This document shows positions 1-10,076 of a stretch of DNA of 64,000 nt, one piece after another. The stretch comes from Planctomycetota bacterium (GTDB lineage: Bacteria; Planctomycetota; UBA1135; GCA-002686595). Both the position numbers and the translations under genes were made by a program. Position 1 is the first letter of the stretch. Each line of letters begins with the position of its first letter. The stretch covers positions 248,001 through 312,000 of the forward strand of contig JAEUHY010000012.1 in assembly GCA_016795325.1 (NCBI GenBank). The letters run 5' to 3'. The notes beneath the pieces are model-generated. The model was not told where the DNA came from. It saw only the letters and a list, made by a program, of their open reading frames with translations, and did no database searches.

Positions 1-1
1 C

Positions 2-328
2 ACCTGCGCCGAGGTCGAGCGGCGGCGCAAGCTGCAGACGGCCTACAACCTCGAGCACGGCATCACGCCCAAGACCGTGATCAAGCCCATCCGCGACTCG
101 ATCGAGTCGCTGTACGCGATGGACTACGTCGAGGTCGCCGGTCCGGCCTTCGGCGCCGCGCGCGCCGGAGACGATCCCGCGCGCAGTTGGGACGCGTCGC
201 GCCTGCGCGGCGAACTGGCCAAGCTGCGCGACGAAATGCTGCACGCCGCCGAAGAACTGCGCTTCGAGGACGCGGCGCGCCTGCGCGACCGCGTCCGCGA
301 GCTCGAGCAGCTCGAACTCGCGCGCTGA
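2..328 (+). CDS. uvrB: UvrB excinuclease subunit, C-terminal part (gene truncated by window edge)
   Basis: Only the last 108 codons are inside the window; the gene begins upstream. The first residues carry the ERRRKLQTAYNLEHGITPKT stretch, which is characteristic of the end of the UvrB helicase core. The protein closes with a UVR motif (LRGELAKLRDEMLHAAEEL... RFEDAARLRDRVRELEQ), the short helical hairpin by which UvrB contacts UvrC. UvrB is the damage-verifying ATPase of UvrABC nucleotide excision repair in the cytoplasm. The segment between the helicase end and the UVR motif (about residues 40-65 of the visible part) is variable linker. The stop is followed by a GC-rich hairpin and then a convergent gene. 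Confidence 0.95.
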   Translation, partial: TCAEVERRRKLQTAYNLEHGITPKTVIKPIRDSIESLYAMDYVEVAGPAFGAARAGDDPARSWDASRLRGELAKLRDEMLHAAEELRFEDAARLRDRVRELEQLELAR

Positions 329-354
329 GCGCGCCGCTCCAGTTCCGAACTCCC

Positions 355-374
355 GGGTCCCGGCTTCCGGGCCC
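355..374 (+). terminator. Candidate hairpin terminator after uvrB
   Basis: GGG-CCCGG pairs with CCGGG-CCC around a CTT loop, with one bulged T. Only a short CTTT follows, so this would be a weak intrinsic terminator. The rest of 375-482, between the convergent genes, shows nothing recognisable. Confidence 0.35.
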
Positions 375-482
375 CAGCTTTCGAAAACACTGCAGCGCGG
401 CCCGAGCGTGTGAGGATCGGGTCGCGCTGCTCATTCCGACGACCGCGCGAGCGCGGCGCACGGCGACGTTGTCGTCCGCCGC

Positions 483-1499
483 TCAGTTCTTCGGCGCGCG
501 CGCCAGGGCGGTGGCGCGCTCGGCGGCGCGGGTGCCCTTGTACTTCTGCGCGAATTCGGCCCACTTGTCGCGCGCCTTCGCGCCCTTGAGCTTGGCCGCC
601 GAATCCTTGGTCTTTTGGAAGGCCTCAGCCGCCGCGAGCTCCCTCGAGAGCTTTTCGTCGGCCTTGATCGCGTCGAGCTTGGACTTGGCGTCGGCGCCGA
701 GTTGCGCCGCACCGAACTCCTTCGCGATCGACTCGTACGTGTTGACGGCCCGCAGCACGTTCAGCGACTTCAAATGACGCTCGGACTGGCTCATCAGCGC
801 TGCGACGTAGCCTTCGATCTCCACCGTGAGCGCAGCTGCAGCGGCCTTCTCGCCGTCGGAGGCCGTCGTGTCTTGCGCGAACGCGGTGAGCGCCGCGAGC
901 GCCTTGCCGAGCTTGCCTTCCTCGACGAGCTTGACCTGCTGTGCGACGCGGCCCTCGGCGGCCGTGGCGGGCGCGAAGCCGAGAATGCCCCCGGCGCGCG
1001 GTTTCGCGCCCTTGAGCGCAGCTTCGAGCACCGAGTCGTTCAGCTCGCTGGGGTGACCGCTCCAAGCCAGCTTGCCGTCGGGCCCGACGAGGAACGTCGC
1101 GGGGATGCCGTTCACGCCGTATTTGCCCTTGGTGGTCGAGCCGTACGCGATGCGGGCCGTGTAGCCATTTTCGTTGACGAACGGGCTCACCTTGTCCGCG
1201 GCTTCTTCGGACAGACCGAGGATCACGAGTCCCCTGCTCTCGTACTCGTCGTGCAGTTCTTGGAGGTGCGGCCATGCAGCCACGCACGGCGCACACCACG
1301 TCGCCCAGAACTCGATGAGCACCGTTTGGCCCTTGAGGCTCGCCAGCGTCGGCGCGGGGCCCACGTGGTTGATCCAGCCTGCGGCGTCGATCTCCGGCGG
1401 CACGGCGCCCACCAGCGGCTTGTCGGCGCTGGTCGCGCGGAGCGAGAGCAAGGTGGCCAGCGAGAGCACGGCAACGGACACGATCGCGAGGGGTTTCAT
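483..1499 (-). CDS. TlpA-like secreted thioredoxin-fold protein
   Basis: This 338-residue protein has an N-terminal signal peptide (about residues 1-25) and a TlpA/ResA-type thioredoxin domain with the active site WCAPC (Cys69 and Cys72). Such proteins are extracytoplasmic thiol-disulfide oxidoreductases. After the redox domain (about residues 45-175) comes an alanine-rich, mostly helical C-terminal half of about 150 residues with lysine-rich repeats and no recognised fold. The ATG at 1499 is preceded by GGAGAA at good spacing, so it is preferred over an upstream ATG at 1565. A second thioredoxin-fold protein with a similar layout lies at 50510-51568. The substrate is unknown. Confidence 0.85.
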   Translation of the reverse strand: MKPLAIVSVAVLSLATLLSLRATSADKPLVGAVPPEIDAAGWINHVGPAPTLASLKGQTVLIEFWATWCAPCVAAWPHLQELHDEYESRGLVILGLSEEAADKVSPFVNENGYTARIAYGSTTKGKYGVNGIPATFLVGPDGKLAWSGHPSELNDSVLEAALKGAKPRAGGILGFAPATAAEGRVAQQVKLVEEGKLGKALAALTAFAQDTTASDGEKAAAAALTVEIEGYVAALMSQSERHLKSLNVLRAVNTYESIAKEFGAAQLGADAKSKLDAIKADEKLSRELAAAEAFQKTKDSAAKLKGAKARDKWAEFAQKYKGTRAAERATALARAPKN

Positions 1500-1624
1500 G
1501 GGAGTTCGTTCTCCAATTGCGGTACGGAAGCGAAGCACAACGTCGGGCATCAGCATGGCGGACATGGAGAGTGTTTGCCAACCGGCCGACGCGCGATGTC
1601 CGAGTAGGCCCTGCGGCGGAGGAG

Positions 1625-1717
1625 AGGCCGGCCTCGGAGTCGAACCGAGCAGGACGCTTGTCCGGCGTCCTCCGTGGGTTTGCAGTCCAGGGGAGGCGCC
1701 CGCCTCCTCAACCGGCC
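1625..1717 (-). tRNA. Selenocysteine-type tRNA body with cysteine anticodon GCA (selC-like tRNA-Cys)
   Basis: On the minus strand a 93-nt cloverleaf can be drawn by hand. The acceptor is GGCCGGT/GCCGGCC. The D-stem is 6 bp (GGAGGC/GCCTCC) closing a 4-nt GGGC loop, the hallmark of bacterial tRNA-Sec. The anticodon loop is CTGCAAA, giving anticodon GCA. The variable arm has a perfect 7-bp stem (AGGACGC/GCGTCCT). The T-arm is CTCGG-TTCGACT-CCGAG. The acceptor/T branch can be read as 7/5 or, with two U-G pairs, 8/4. Position 73 is U, the cysteinyl-tRNA synthetase identity base, rather than G73 typical of tRNA-Sec. The anticodon stem has C27-C43 and A31-C39 mismatches, a possible sign of decay or of an unusual structure. 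CCA is not encoded. It starts 12 nt after the stop of the upstream gene on the same strand. It could be an extra cysteine tRNA, a recoded Sec tRNA or a relic. Confidence 0.7.
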
Positions 1718-1729
1718 GGTGATGCGCCG

Positions 1730-2494
1730 TCAGTCGGCCCGGGTCAGGCGCACTTCGACGGCGCCTTCAGCTCCGGACAGGTCGACCTGGACGCGCGCCT
1801 CGGCGAAACCGGCCGCCACCACCTCGACCGTCAGCCCGGTGACGCGCGGCGCGTCCGGAACGTGGAAGCTTCCGTCGCTGGTCGTCCACAGCCGCCAGTT
1901 CTCGCGTTCCAGCGGCGGCTGCGCCAAGCCGAAGGGCACTAGCAGGTCGGGCGGCGACGCCACGCGCACCAGGGCGTCCTGGACCGGAGCGCCGTCGGCG
2001 TCGCGGACCCAGCCTCGCACGGGCACGCGCGGCGCCGCGACGACCAGCAGGTTGTCCGCAGCTTCGATCTCGATCGTGCGCCGCCCGCCGAGCACGATCC
2101 AGTCCGGATCGGAGAGCGCCAAGTCGCCGCGCGCGCTGTCGAGGTGCAGCGCGAAGGCGCCGTCGGCCTCGCTCGTCGCGCTCGTCGCGCTCAAGTACGG
2201 ATGACGTCGCACGACCTCGAGCTCGCTCAACGGCACGCCGTCGAAGCGCACCACGCGGCCTCGCACGGTGCGCGGCGCGTCCTCGATCGCGGGCGGGAGC
2301 ACCTCATTATTCAGAGCGGAGTTCGCAGCGTCGCCCTCGTCCGCCGGAGTCTCGCCGTTGAACGCGGCGAGCGCTTCGTCGAGGGTCCACAGCGTGAGCC
2401 CCTCCTCCGAGGTCGTGTCGCGCACGAGCGCGAAGTACGCCAGTCCGCAGACGAGCAGCATGCCCACGATGAAGCGCCGCAGGACCGGGTGCAT
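1730..2494 (-). CDS. Membrane-anchored carboxypeptidase-regulatory-like domain protein
   Basis: The 254-residue product has an N-terminal hydrophobic segment (about residues 8-24) that acts as signal anchor, a low-complexity linker to about residue 75, and two Ig-like beta-sandwich modules of the carboxypeptidase-regulatory type. Motifs typical of this fold are VRGRVVRFDGVPLS near residue 78 and VRGWVRDADGAPVQDALVRV near residue 160. The same module type is found in the two sigma-factor fusions at 20695-23643 and 41965-45090, so it may belong to the same surface system; that link is inference. No catalytic residues are visible. A promoter with the -10 box 6 nt before the ATG suggests a leaderless transcript. 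Confidence 0.75.
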   Translation of the reverse strand: MHPVLRRFIVGMLLVCGLAYFALVRDTTSEEGLTLWTLDEALAAFNGETPADEGDAANSALNNEVLPPAIEDAPRTVRGRVVRFDGVPLSELEVVRRHPYLSATSATSEADGAFALHLDSARGDLALSDPDWIVLGGRRTIEIEAADNLLVVAAPRVPVRGWVRDADGAPVQDALVRVASPPDLLVPFGLAQPPLERENWRLWTTSDGSFHVPDAPRVTGLTVEVVAAGFAEARVQVDLSGAEGAVEVRLTRAD

Positions 2495-2500
2495 GGCGCG

Positions 2501-2530
2501 ACACTAGCGCAGCGCCGCGGCGCGTCGCAA
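2501..2530 (-). promoter_or_regulatory. Promoter for 1730-2494 gene
   Basis: On the minus strand TTGCGA (2525-2530) is followed after 18 nt by TAGTGT (2501-2506). The ATG begins 6 nt beyond the -10 box, so transcription would start at or next to the A of the start codon. Confidence 0.6.
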
Positions 2531-2557
2531 CCTGCGTGCGCGCCGCCGCTCGCGCGT

Positions 2558-3577
2558 TCAGGCCCGCGGATGGTGCAGGCGATGCAGCGCGAGCACGTGT
2601 TCGTGGTCGAGGTGGGTGTAGATCTCGGTGGTGCGGATCGACGCGTGCCCCAGGAGCTCCTGCACGCTGCGCAGATCGCCGCCGCCTTCGATCATGTGCG
2701 TCGCGAACGAGTGGCGCAGCACGTGCGGCGTCACGCGCGCTCGAATCCCGGCTGCGAGCGCCGCCGCCTTCACCCGCCGCCACGCGTTGGTGCGATCGAG
2801 CGGAGCGCCGGCGCGCGAGAGGAACACCTCCGCACGCTGCGCCGCTCCGCGAGCACTTGCGCGCGGGCCGTCGATCCAGGCGCGCAACGCCGCGTCGCAG
2901 CGCGCGCCGCAGGGCACGACGCGCGTCTTTCCGCCTTTGCCGTGCAGGCGCAGCACGCGCAAGTCGCGGCTCCAGTCCTCGATGCGCAGTCCCGCCGCTT
3001 CGCTGACGCGCGCTCCGCTGGCGTACAGCACGGCGAGTAACGCGCGGTCGCGCACGGCGCTCCAACTCGCGCCGCGCGGTGCGCCGAGCAACGCCTCGAC
3101 ATCCTCGAGGGACAGCGCACCGGGCAGCGCGCGGCGCAGGACGGGCGAAGACAGGCGCGCCGACGGGTCGACGCGGAGGCGGCCTTCCGTCACGAGGTGG
3201 CGCAGGAGCATGCGCAGCGCCGCGAGGGCGCGCGCCACGCTGGCGTCAGCCGCTCCGCCGGCCCGCAACGCCTCGAGGTGGTCGACGACGTCGTCGGCCG
3301 TGACCGCGGCCCAGTTGGCGCGACCTCGGCCCTCGAAGAAGCGCGCGGCCCGCTCGAGATCGCGCCGGTAGCCGGCCGTGGTGTTCCGCGCGGCGCCGGA
3401 TTCCACCCGCGCGGCCTCGAGGAACTCGCGCAGCTCGATGCGCCAGGCCGCCGCGAGCGGAGGCCGCGCGTCGGGGTCGTTGCGGTCGGAGGGCGGCGCC
3501 ACGCGCTCAGCGTCCCGCACTCGCACGCGCGCTTCAACTTGCAACGCGCGGCGGAGCGTGGCGTGGCGGACCTTCAC
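2558..3577 (-). CDS. xerD: XerC/XerD-family tyrosine recombinase
   Basis: This is a full tyrosine recombinase with an N-terminal SAM-like core-binding domain (about residues 46-140) and a C-terminal catalytic domain (about 150-335). All expected catalytic residues are readable: Arg in ASGARVSE (about 190), Lys in GKGGKTR (about 215), HxxR in HVLRHSFATH, His in LLGHAS and the nucleophile Tyr in EIYTH. This completeness and the length fit chromosome-dimer resolution recombinases, which act with FtsK at dif. XerC versus XerD cannot be settled by eye. The ATG start gives about 40 extra N-terminal residues, so the GTG at codon 26 is a possible true start. The upstream region is shared with the divergent dksA-like promoter. 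No dif-like site was identified. Confidence 0.88.
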   Translation of the reverse strand: MKVRHATLRRALQVEARVRVRDAERVAPPSDRNDPDARPPLAAAWRIELREFLEAARVESGAARNTTAGYRRDLERAARFFEGRGRANWAAVTADDVVDHLEALRAGGAADASVARALAALRMLLRHLVTEGRLRVDPSARLSSPVLRRALPGALSLEDVEALLGAPRGASWSAVRDRALLAVLYASGARVSEAAGLRIEDWSRDLRVLRLHGKGGKTRVVPCGARCDAALRAWIDGPRASARGAAQRAEVFLSRAGAPLDRTNAWRRVKAAALAAGIRARVTPHVLRHSFATHMIEGGGDLRSVQELLGHASIRTTEIYTHLDHEHVLALHRLHHPRA

Positions 3578-3588
3578 GGGTTCCGCGC

Positions 3589-3616
3589 TTGACTGCGCGG
3601 GACTCCTGGCTATCTT
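3589..3616 (+). promoter_or_regulatory. Sigma-70-type promoter of the dksA-lspA-pyrD operon
   Basis: TTGACT (3589-3594) and TATCTT (3611-3616) are separated by 16 nt. It is the best -35/-10 pair on the plus strand of the window and matches the tRNA-Asn promoter at 62132-62159 in -35 sequence and spacing. Transcription would start near 3623. Confidence 0.75.
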
Positions 3617-3622
3617 TCCCCG

Positions 3623-3868
3623 CCCTCTCGGCGGCTCCTACGGGGTAGGGGACCCCGGGACGGGCCCGAGTCGAGCCTTGGTCGGGGCCGACGCTTGCTG
3701 TGCGCGCTGTCGCGCAGGTGAACGGTCGGTTCGGCGAAGGGGCGGCTGCGCCCGGCGCCGTCATCCAAAGCTCGGCGAAGGGCGCGCGGCGACGAACACA
3801 TGCGTTGGGAACCGAATCCGGTCCAGCGCCACGAGGCCCAGAGAGCAACGTCAGGGAGGAAGCCAGGG
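3623..3868 (+). other. Long untranslated leader of the dksA-like gene
   Basis: About 245 nt separate the predicted transcription start from the dksA-like ATG. The stretch is GC-rich with several possible short stems (for example around 3655-3690 and 3735-3765), but no riboswitch, tRNA or other RNA family could be recognised. It may regulate the operon or contain an unannotated small RNA. Confidence 0.3.
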
Positions 3869-4246
3869 ATGACGAACAAGAAGCCCGCCAAGCTCAGCGC
3901 CAAGGATCTCGAAGAGTTCAAGGGCAACCTGGGCAAGATGCGCGCGATGCTCTCCGGCGACCTGACGCAGTTGCACGAGGAAGCCTTCGGCCAGAACGGC
4001 AACCACGACGCCGAGTCCAAGGCGGGCGACACGGCCGACGGCTACTACCAGGAATTCAACCTGCGGCTGATGGAGCGCGACGAGTCGACGCTCTCCGAGG
4101 TGCTCGACGCGTTGGAGCGCATCGAGACCGGCGCCTACGGGCAGTGCGAAGCGTGCGAGAACGCGATCTCCAAAGACCGTCTGCGCGTGATGCCGCACGC
4201 GCGCATGTGCATCGACTGCCAGCGTCAGGCCGAGCGCCGGGGCTGA
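3869..4246 (+). CDS. DksA/TraR-family zinc-finger regulator
   Basis: The 125-residue protein has a helical N-terminal half and a C-terminal zinc finger of the form CEAC-x17-CIDC (about residues 92-116), the TraR/DksA signature. Members bind RNA polymerase through the secondary channel and modulate promoters, often with ppGpp. An acidic coiled-coil tip as in E. coli DksA cannot be confirmed by eye, and proteins of this size are often annotated only as TraR/DksA family. ATG 3869 is chosen because a purine-rich GGGAGGA lies upstream; an in-frame ATG at 3800 would add 23 unusual residues. It is first in a tight operon with lspA (8-nt gap), pyrD and a receiver-domain gene. Confidence 0.88.
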   Translation: MTNKKPAKLSAKDLEEFKGNLGKMRAMLSGDLTQLHEEAFGQNGNHDAESKAGDTADGYYQEFNLRLMERDESTLSEVLDALERIETGAYGQCEACENAISKDRLRVMPHARMCIDCQRQAERRG

Positions 4247-4254
4247 GAGTCGCC

Positions 4255-4983
4255 TTGGCTGCCTCGGGCGACGCTCCGGCCGGCGCCGGTGTCGAAAAAC
4301 ACAGCGGCCCGAAGGTCGCCGTCGAGACCCACACCAGCTCCAAGGCTGGCGCCTCGTCCTCCGTGGGCCGCTCGCTCGACCGCGTTCCGCTCGCCAGCGC
4401 GCTGAGCCGGATGTTCGTCGCGGCGGCGCTCATCGTCGCGGACCTGTGGAGCAAGGCGGCCGTGTTCGCGTGGCTCTCGCCCCGGCCGGAGGGCGTCGGA
4501 CGCTACGACACCCACGGGCACTGGCGGCACGAGATCTTCGGCGATTGGTTCGCCTTCTATCTGACAACGAATCCGGGCATGGCCTGGGGCCTCAAGTTGC
4601 CTCCGTGGCTGCTGGTGAGCGGACGTTGCGTCGCCGTGTTGTTCCTCGCCTGGTTGGTGGTCTCGACGCCGCGCGAGCGGCGCATGCTCGCCGCCTCGCT
4701 GACGCTGATCTTCGCGGGCGCCGCGGGCAACCTGTACGACAACCTGTTCGTGCCGCCCTTCGAAGGCGCGCAGTTCGGCGAGGTGCGCGACTTCATCGAC
4801 GTGTACTTCGCGGCGTGGGACTGGCATTTCCCGACCTTCAACGTCGCCGACGCGTGCATCTCCGTCGGCGCGCTGCTGCTCCTGGCGTCGAGCTTCCTGA
4901 CCAGCGAGCGGCCCGCCGAAGTGCACACTGCTCAGGGCGCGCAGACCAACTCTGGCGCCACCTCTGGTGCGACGCCGCGCTGA
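4255..4983 (+). CDS. lspA: Lipoprotein signal peptidase (signal peptidase II)
   Basis: LspA is the inner-membrane aspartyl protease that removes signal peptides from diacylated prolipoproteins. The catalytic pair is visible as the first Asp of RDFID and the Asp of FNVAD, in the usual order after the AGNLYD motif. Four hydrophobic segments are present. Relative to E. coli LspA there is an extra loop (VPPFEGAQFGEV) between NLYD and the first catalytic Asp, and an enlarged first periplasmic loop rich in charged and aromatic residues. The start is uncertain: TTG at 4255 sits just after the dksA-like stop, but ATG 4410 or an internal GTG would also keep the first membrane helix. The cytoplasmic tail after the last helix is Ala/Thr-rich. 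Several lipobox proteins in this window would be substrates. Confidence 0.88.
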   Translation: MAASGDAPAGAGVEKHSGPKVAVETHTSSKAGASSSVGRSLDRVPLASALSRMFVAAALIVADLWSKAAVFAWLSPRPEGVGRYDTHGHWRHEIFGDWFAFYLTTNPGMAWGLKLPPWLLVSGRCVAVLFLAWLVVSTPRERRMLAASLTLIFAGAAGNLYDNLFVPPFEGAQFGEVRDFIDVYFAAWDWHFPTFNVADACISVGALLLLASSFLTSERPAEVHTAQGAQTNSGATSGATPR

Positions 4984-5028
4984 GGCGGTTTGCCGTCCGC
5001 CGCGACGCCCGATAACGTTCCGTCCAAC

Positions 5029-5985
5029 ATGGCCAAGCTCGGTGTGACGCTCGCGGGCCTCGAGCTGCGCAATCCCATCCTCTCGGCCTCGGGCACGTTC
5101 GGCCACGGGCTCGAGATGCAGCACTTCGCGCCGCCGGGTCTGCTCGGCGGGCTGGTGAGCAAGACGGTCACGCTGGCGCCGCGCCCGGGCAATCCCAATC
5201 CGCGCATCTGCGAGACCGAAGCCGGGCTGCTCAACTCGATCGGCCTCGAGAATCGCGGCATCGACTACTACCTGCGCGAGATCGCTCCGACGCTGCGCGC
5301 CGCCGAGTGCGTGATCGTCACGAACATCGGCGGTGAGCGCGTCGAGGACTTCGCCGAGCTCGCGGCGCGGCTCGACGCGGAGAGCGCGGTGGACGCGCTC
5401 GAGGTCAACCTCTCGTGCCCCAACGTGCAGGGCGGGAAGTTGCCGTTCGCCACCGATCCCAAGACTGCGGAAGCGGTGCTGCGCGGCGTGCGCGCCGCCA
5501 CGCGCAAACCGCTGTTCGCCAAACTCAGCCCCAACGTGACCGACATCGGCGAGATCGCGCGCGCGGTCGAGGCGGGCGGCGCCGACGCGGTGACGGCGGT
5601 CAACACGCTGCTGGGCATGGCCGTCGATTGGCGCTCGGGCAAGCCGGGCATCAACACGGTGATGGGCGGGTATTCGGGCGTTGCGGTCAAGCCCGTGGCG
5701 TTGCGCTGCGCGTGGCAGTGCGTGAAGGCCGTCTCGATTCCCGTGATCGGCTGCGGCGGCGTGGGCAAGGCCGAAGACGTGCTCGAGTTCCTCGCCGTGG
5801 GCTGCCGCGCGGTGCAGGTCGGCACGTCGTGCTTCAGCGATCCCTCGCACATCGCCCGCCTTCCCGCCGAGATCGACGCCTTGCTCGAAGCGGCTGGCTT
5901 TCACGAGCTCGCCGCGCGCATCGGCATCTTGCAGGCGGGCGGCGGCGCGCCGAGCTGCAAGCCGGGCGTAGCCGTCAAGGCCTGA
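5029..5985 (+). CDS. pyrD: Dihydroorotate dehydrogenase, class 1B catalytic subunit
   Basis: PyrD oxidises dihydroorotate to orotate in de novo pyrimidine synthesis. The active-site stretch NLSCPNVQGG (about residue 127 on) carries Cys as catalytic base, which marks class 1 enzymes, and the overall sequence (KTVTLAPRPGNPNPR, GLENRGIDYY, VNTLLGMAVD) follows class 1B, the FMN subunit that works with an FeS/FAD PyrK partner using NAD. No pyrK is present in the window. The ATG at 5029 gives the usual short N-terminus (MAKLGVTLAGLELRNPILSA); an in-frame TTG at 4990, just after lspA and closer to a GAGG, is an alternative. It sits 45 nt after lspA and 19 nt before the next gene. Confidence 0.93.
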   Translation: MAKLGVTLAGLELRNPILSASGTFGHGLEMQHFAPPGLLGGLVSKTVTLAPRPGNPNPRICETEAGLLNSIGLENRGIDYYLREIAPTLRAAECVIVTNIGGERVEDFAELAARLDAESAVDALEVNLSCPNVQGGKLPFATDPKTAEAVLRGVRAATRKPLFAKLSPNVTDIGEIARAVEAGGADAVTAVNTLLGMAVDWRSGKPGINTVMGGYSGVAVKPVALRCAWQCVKAVSIPVIGCGGVGKAEDVLEFLAVGCRAVQVGTSCFSDPSHIARLPAEIDALLEAAGFHELAARIGILQAGGGAPSCKPGVAVKA

Positions 5986-6004
5986 GCGCGCCGGAGCGGA
6001 CACG

Positions 6005-6847
6005 ATGCGGCTGAACGAACTGACGCCCGCGCACGTCCGCCGCGCCATCGACGTCTACTTGCGGCAGGCCTACCCGCCGAGCAGCTCGGTGAGCCCGCCG
6101 ATGATCGAGGAGCAGTGGGTCGCTCCGGCGACGATCGAGGAGTTGCTCACCAAGCTCCCGCGCGACCGCGCCTGCGAGGTCGAAGGCGGACATCGCTACT
6201 CGCTGCAGCTGGGCAACCATCGTTATCCGTTCATGAAGTTCGTGCTCGAGGAGTACCTCGTCGCCGAGGAGTACTTCTTCGCCGTCGACACGCACGACAA
6301 CCTCGCCATCTCGCCGGGTGCGCCCGACTACCGCGAGTGGCTTGCGCTCAAGGACTACAACCGCGACCTGGGCGCCTCGATCGAAGCCTCGTGGCGCACC
6401 GCCGGCATTCCGACGCTCGACGATTTGCGCGCGCTGTGCGAGTCGCTCGCGCCGGCGGAGCGCGAGGCCGACAAGGGCGTGCGCGTGCTGCTCGTCGACG
6501 ACAACCTCACCGTCGCGTTCGGGCTGCGTTCGCTGCTCCGCGCGCGCGGTTACGAGTGCCGGATCGCGCACACCGGCGAGATGGCGATGGCGGAACTCGC
6601 CGCCGACCCGTTGCCCGAGGTCGTGATCCTCGACTACGAGTTGCCGGGGATGGACGGGCGCGCGGTCCTCTCCGCGCTGCGCGCGGCGCCGCGCACCGCC
6701 AAGCTGGCGATCCTGATGGCGACCGCTTCCGCCATCGAACCGGCGCAGTTGCCGCAGGCCGACGCCATCTTGCGCAAGCCCTACGCGCGCGAGCCGCTGT
6801 TTCGCATGGTTGGCGAGATGGCGCGCTTGCAGCGTTCGCGGGACTGA
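6005..6847 (+). CDS. Receiver-domain protein with unrecognised N-terminal domain
   Basis: The C-terminal 120 residues form a CheY-like receiver: the acidic pair in LLVDDN (about 164-166), phospho-acceptor Asp in ILDYELPGMDG (about 209), the conserved Thr in LMATAS and Lys in ILRKPY. No DNA-binding output domain follows. The first 155 residues, containing VEGGHRYSLQLGNHRYPFMKFV and a YFFAVDTHDN stretch, form a domain I cannot name. A GGAG lies 8 nt before the ATG. Being last in the dksA-lspA-pyrD run, it may be co-transcribed by convenience only; the partner kinase is not in the window. Confidence 0.8.
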   Translation: MRLNELTPAHVRRAIDVYLRQAYPPSSSVSPPMIEEQWVAPATIEELLTKLPRDRACEVEGGHRYSLQLGNHRYPFMKFVLEEYLVAEEYFFAVDTHDNLAISPGAPDYREWLALKDYNRDLGASIEASWRTAGIPTLDDLRALCESLAPAEREADKGVRVLLVDDNLTVAFGLRSLLRARGYECRIAHTGEMAMAELAADPLPEVVILDYELPGMDGRAVLSALRAAPRTAKLAILMATASAIEPAQLPQADAILRKPYAREPLFRMVGEMARLQRSRD

Positions 6848-6898
6848 GCCACAGATTCGGGCCCTCGTCGCGTTCGGGTGGCCGCGGGCGCGTGCGTT

Positions 6899-6914
6899 GG
6901 CCCCAAACGGGGTC
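6899..6914 (+). terminator. Weak hairpin between the receiver gene and secA
   Basis: GGCCCC pairs with GGGGTC around an AAAC loop and is followed by CTGTTG. The rest of 6848-7037 is GC-rich with further short stems and no clear promoter. Confidence 0.3.
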
Positions 6915-7037
6915 CTGTTGCGCCCCTGAACGTGGCCGGGGCCGGTCGCAGGCTTCCCTCGCCGGGCGCGAGAGTTTCCAATGTTCGCCCCCCGTGGCCG
7001 GCGGCCCGGGCGCCTGCCCAAGGATGCACTTACGCTC

Positions 7038-10072
<3,035 letters not shown>

Positions 10073-10076
<4 letters not shown>

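Noticed and set aside
3825..3870. Weak resemblance to bacterial SRP RNA around CGCCACGAGGCCC and AGAGCAACG
   Set aside because: The diagnostic GGAA tetraloop and the flanking pairing of domain IV are missing, so no SRP RNA is called.
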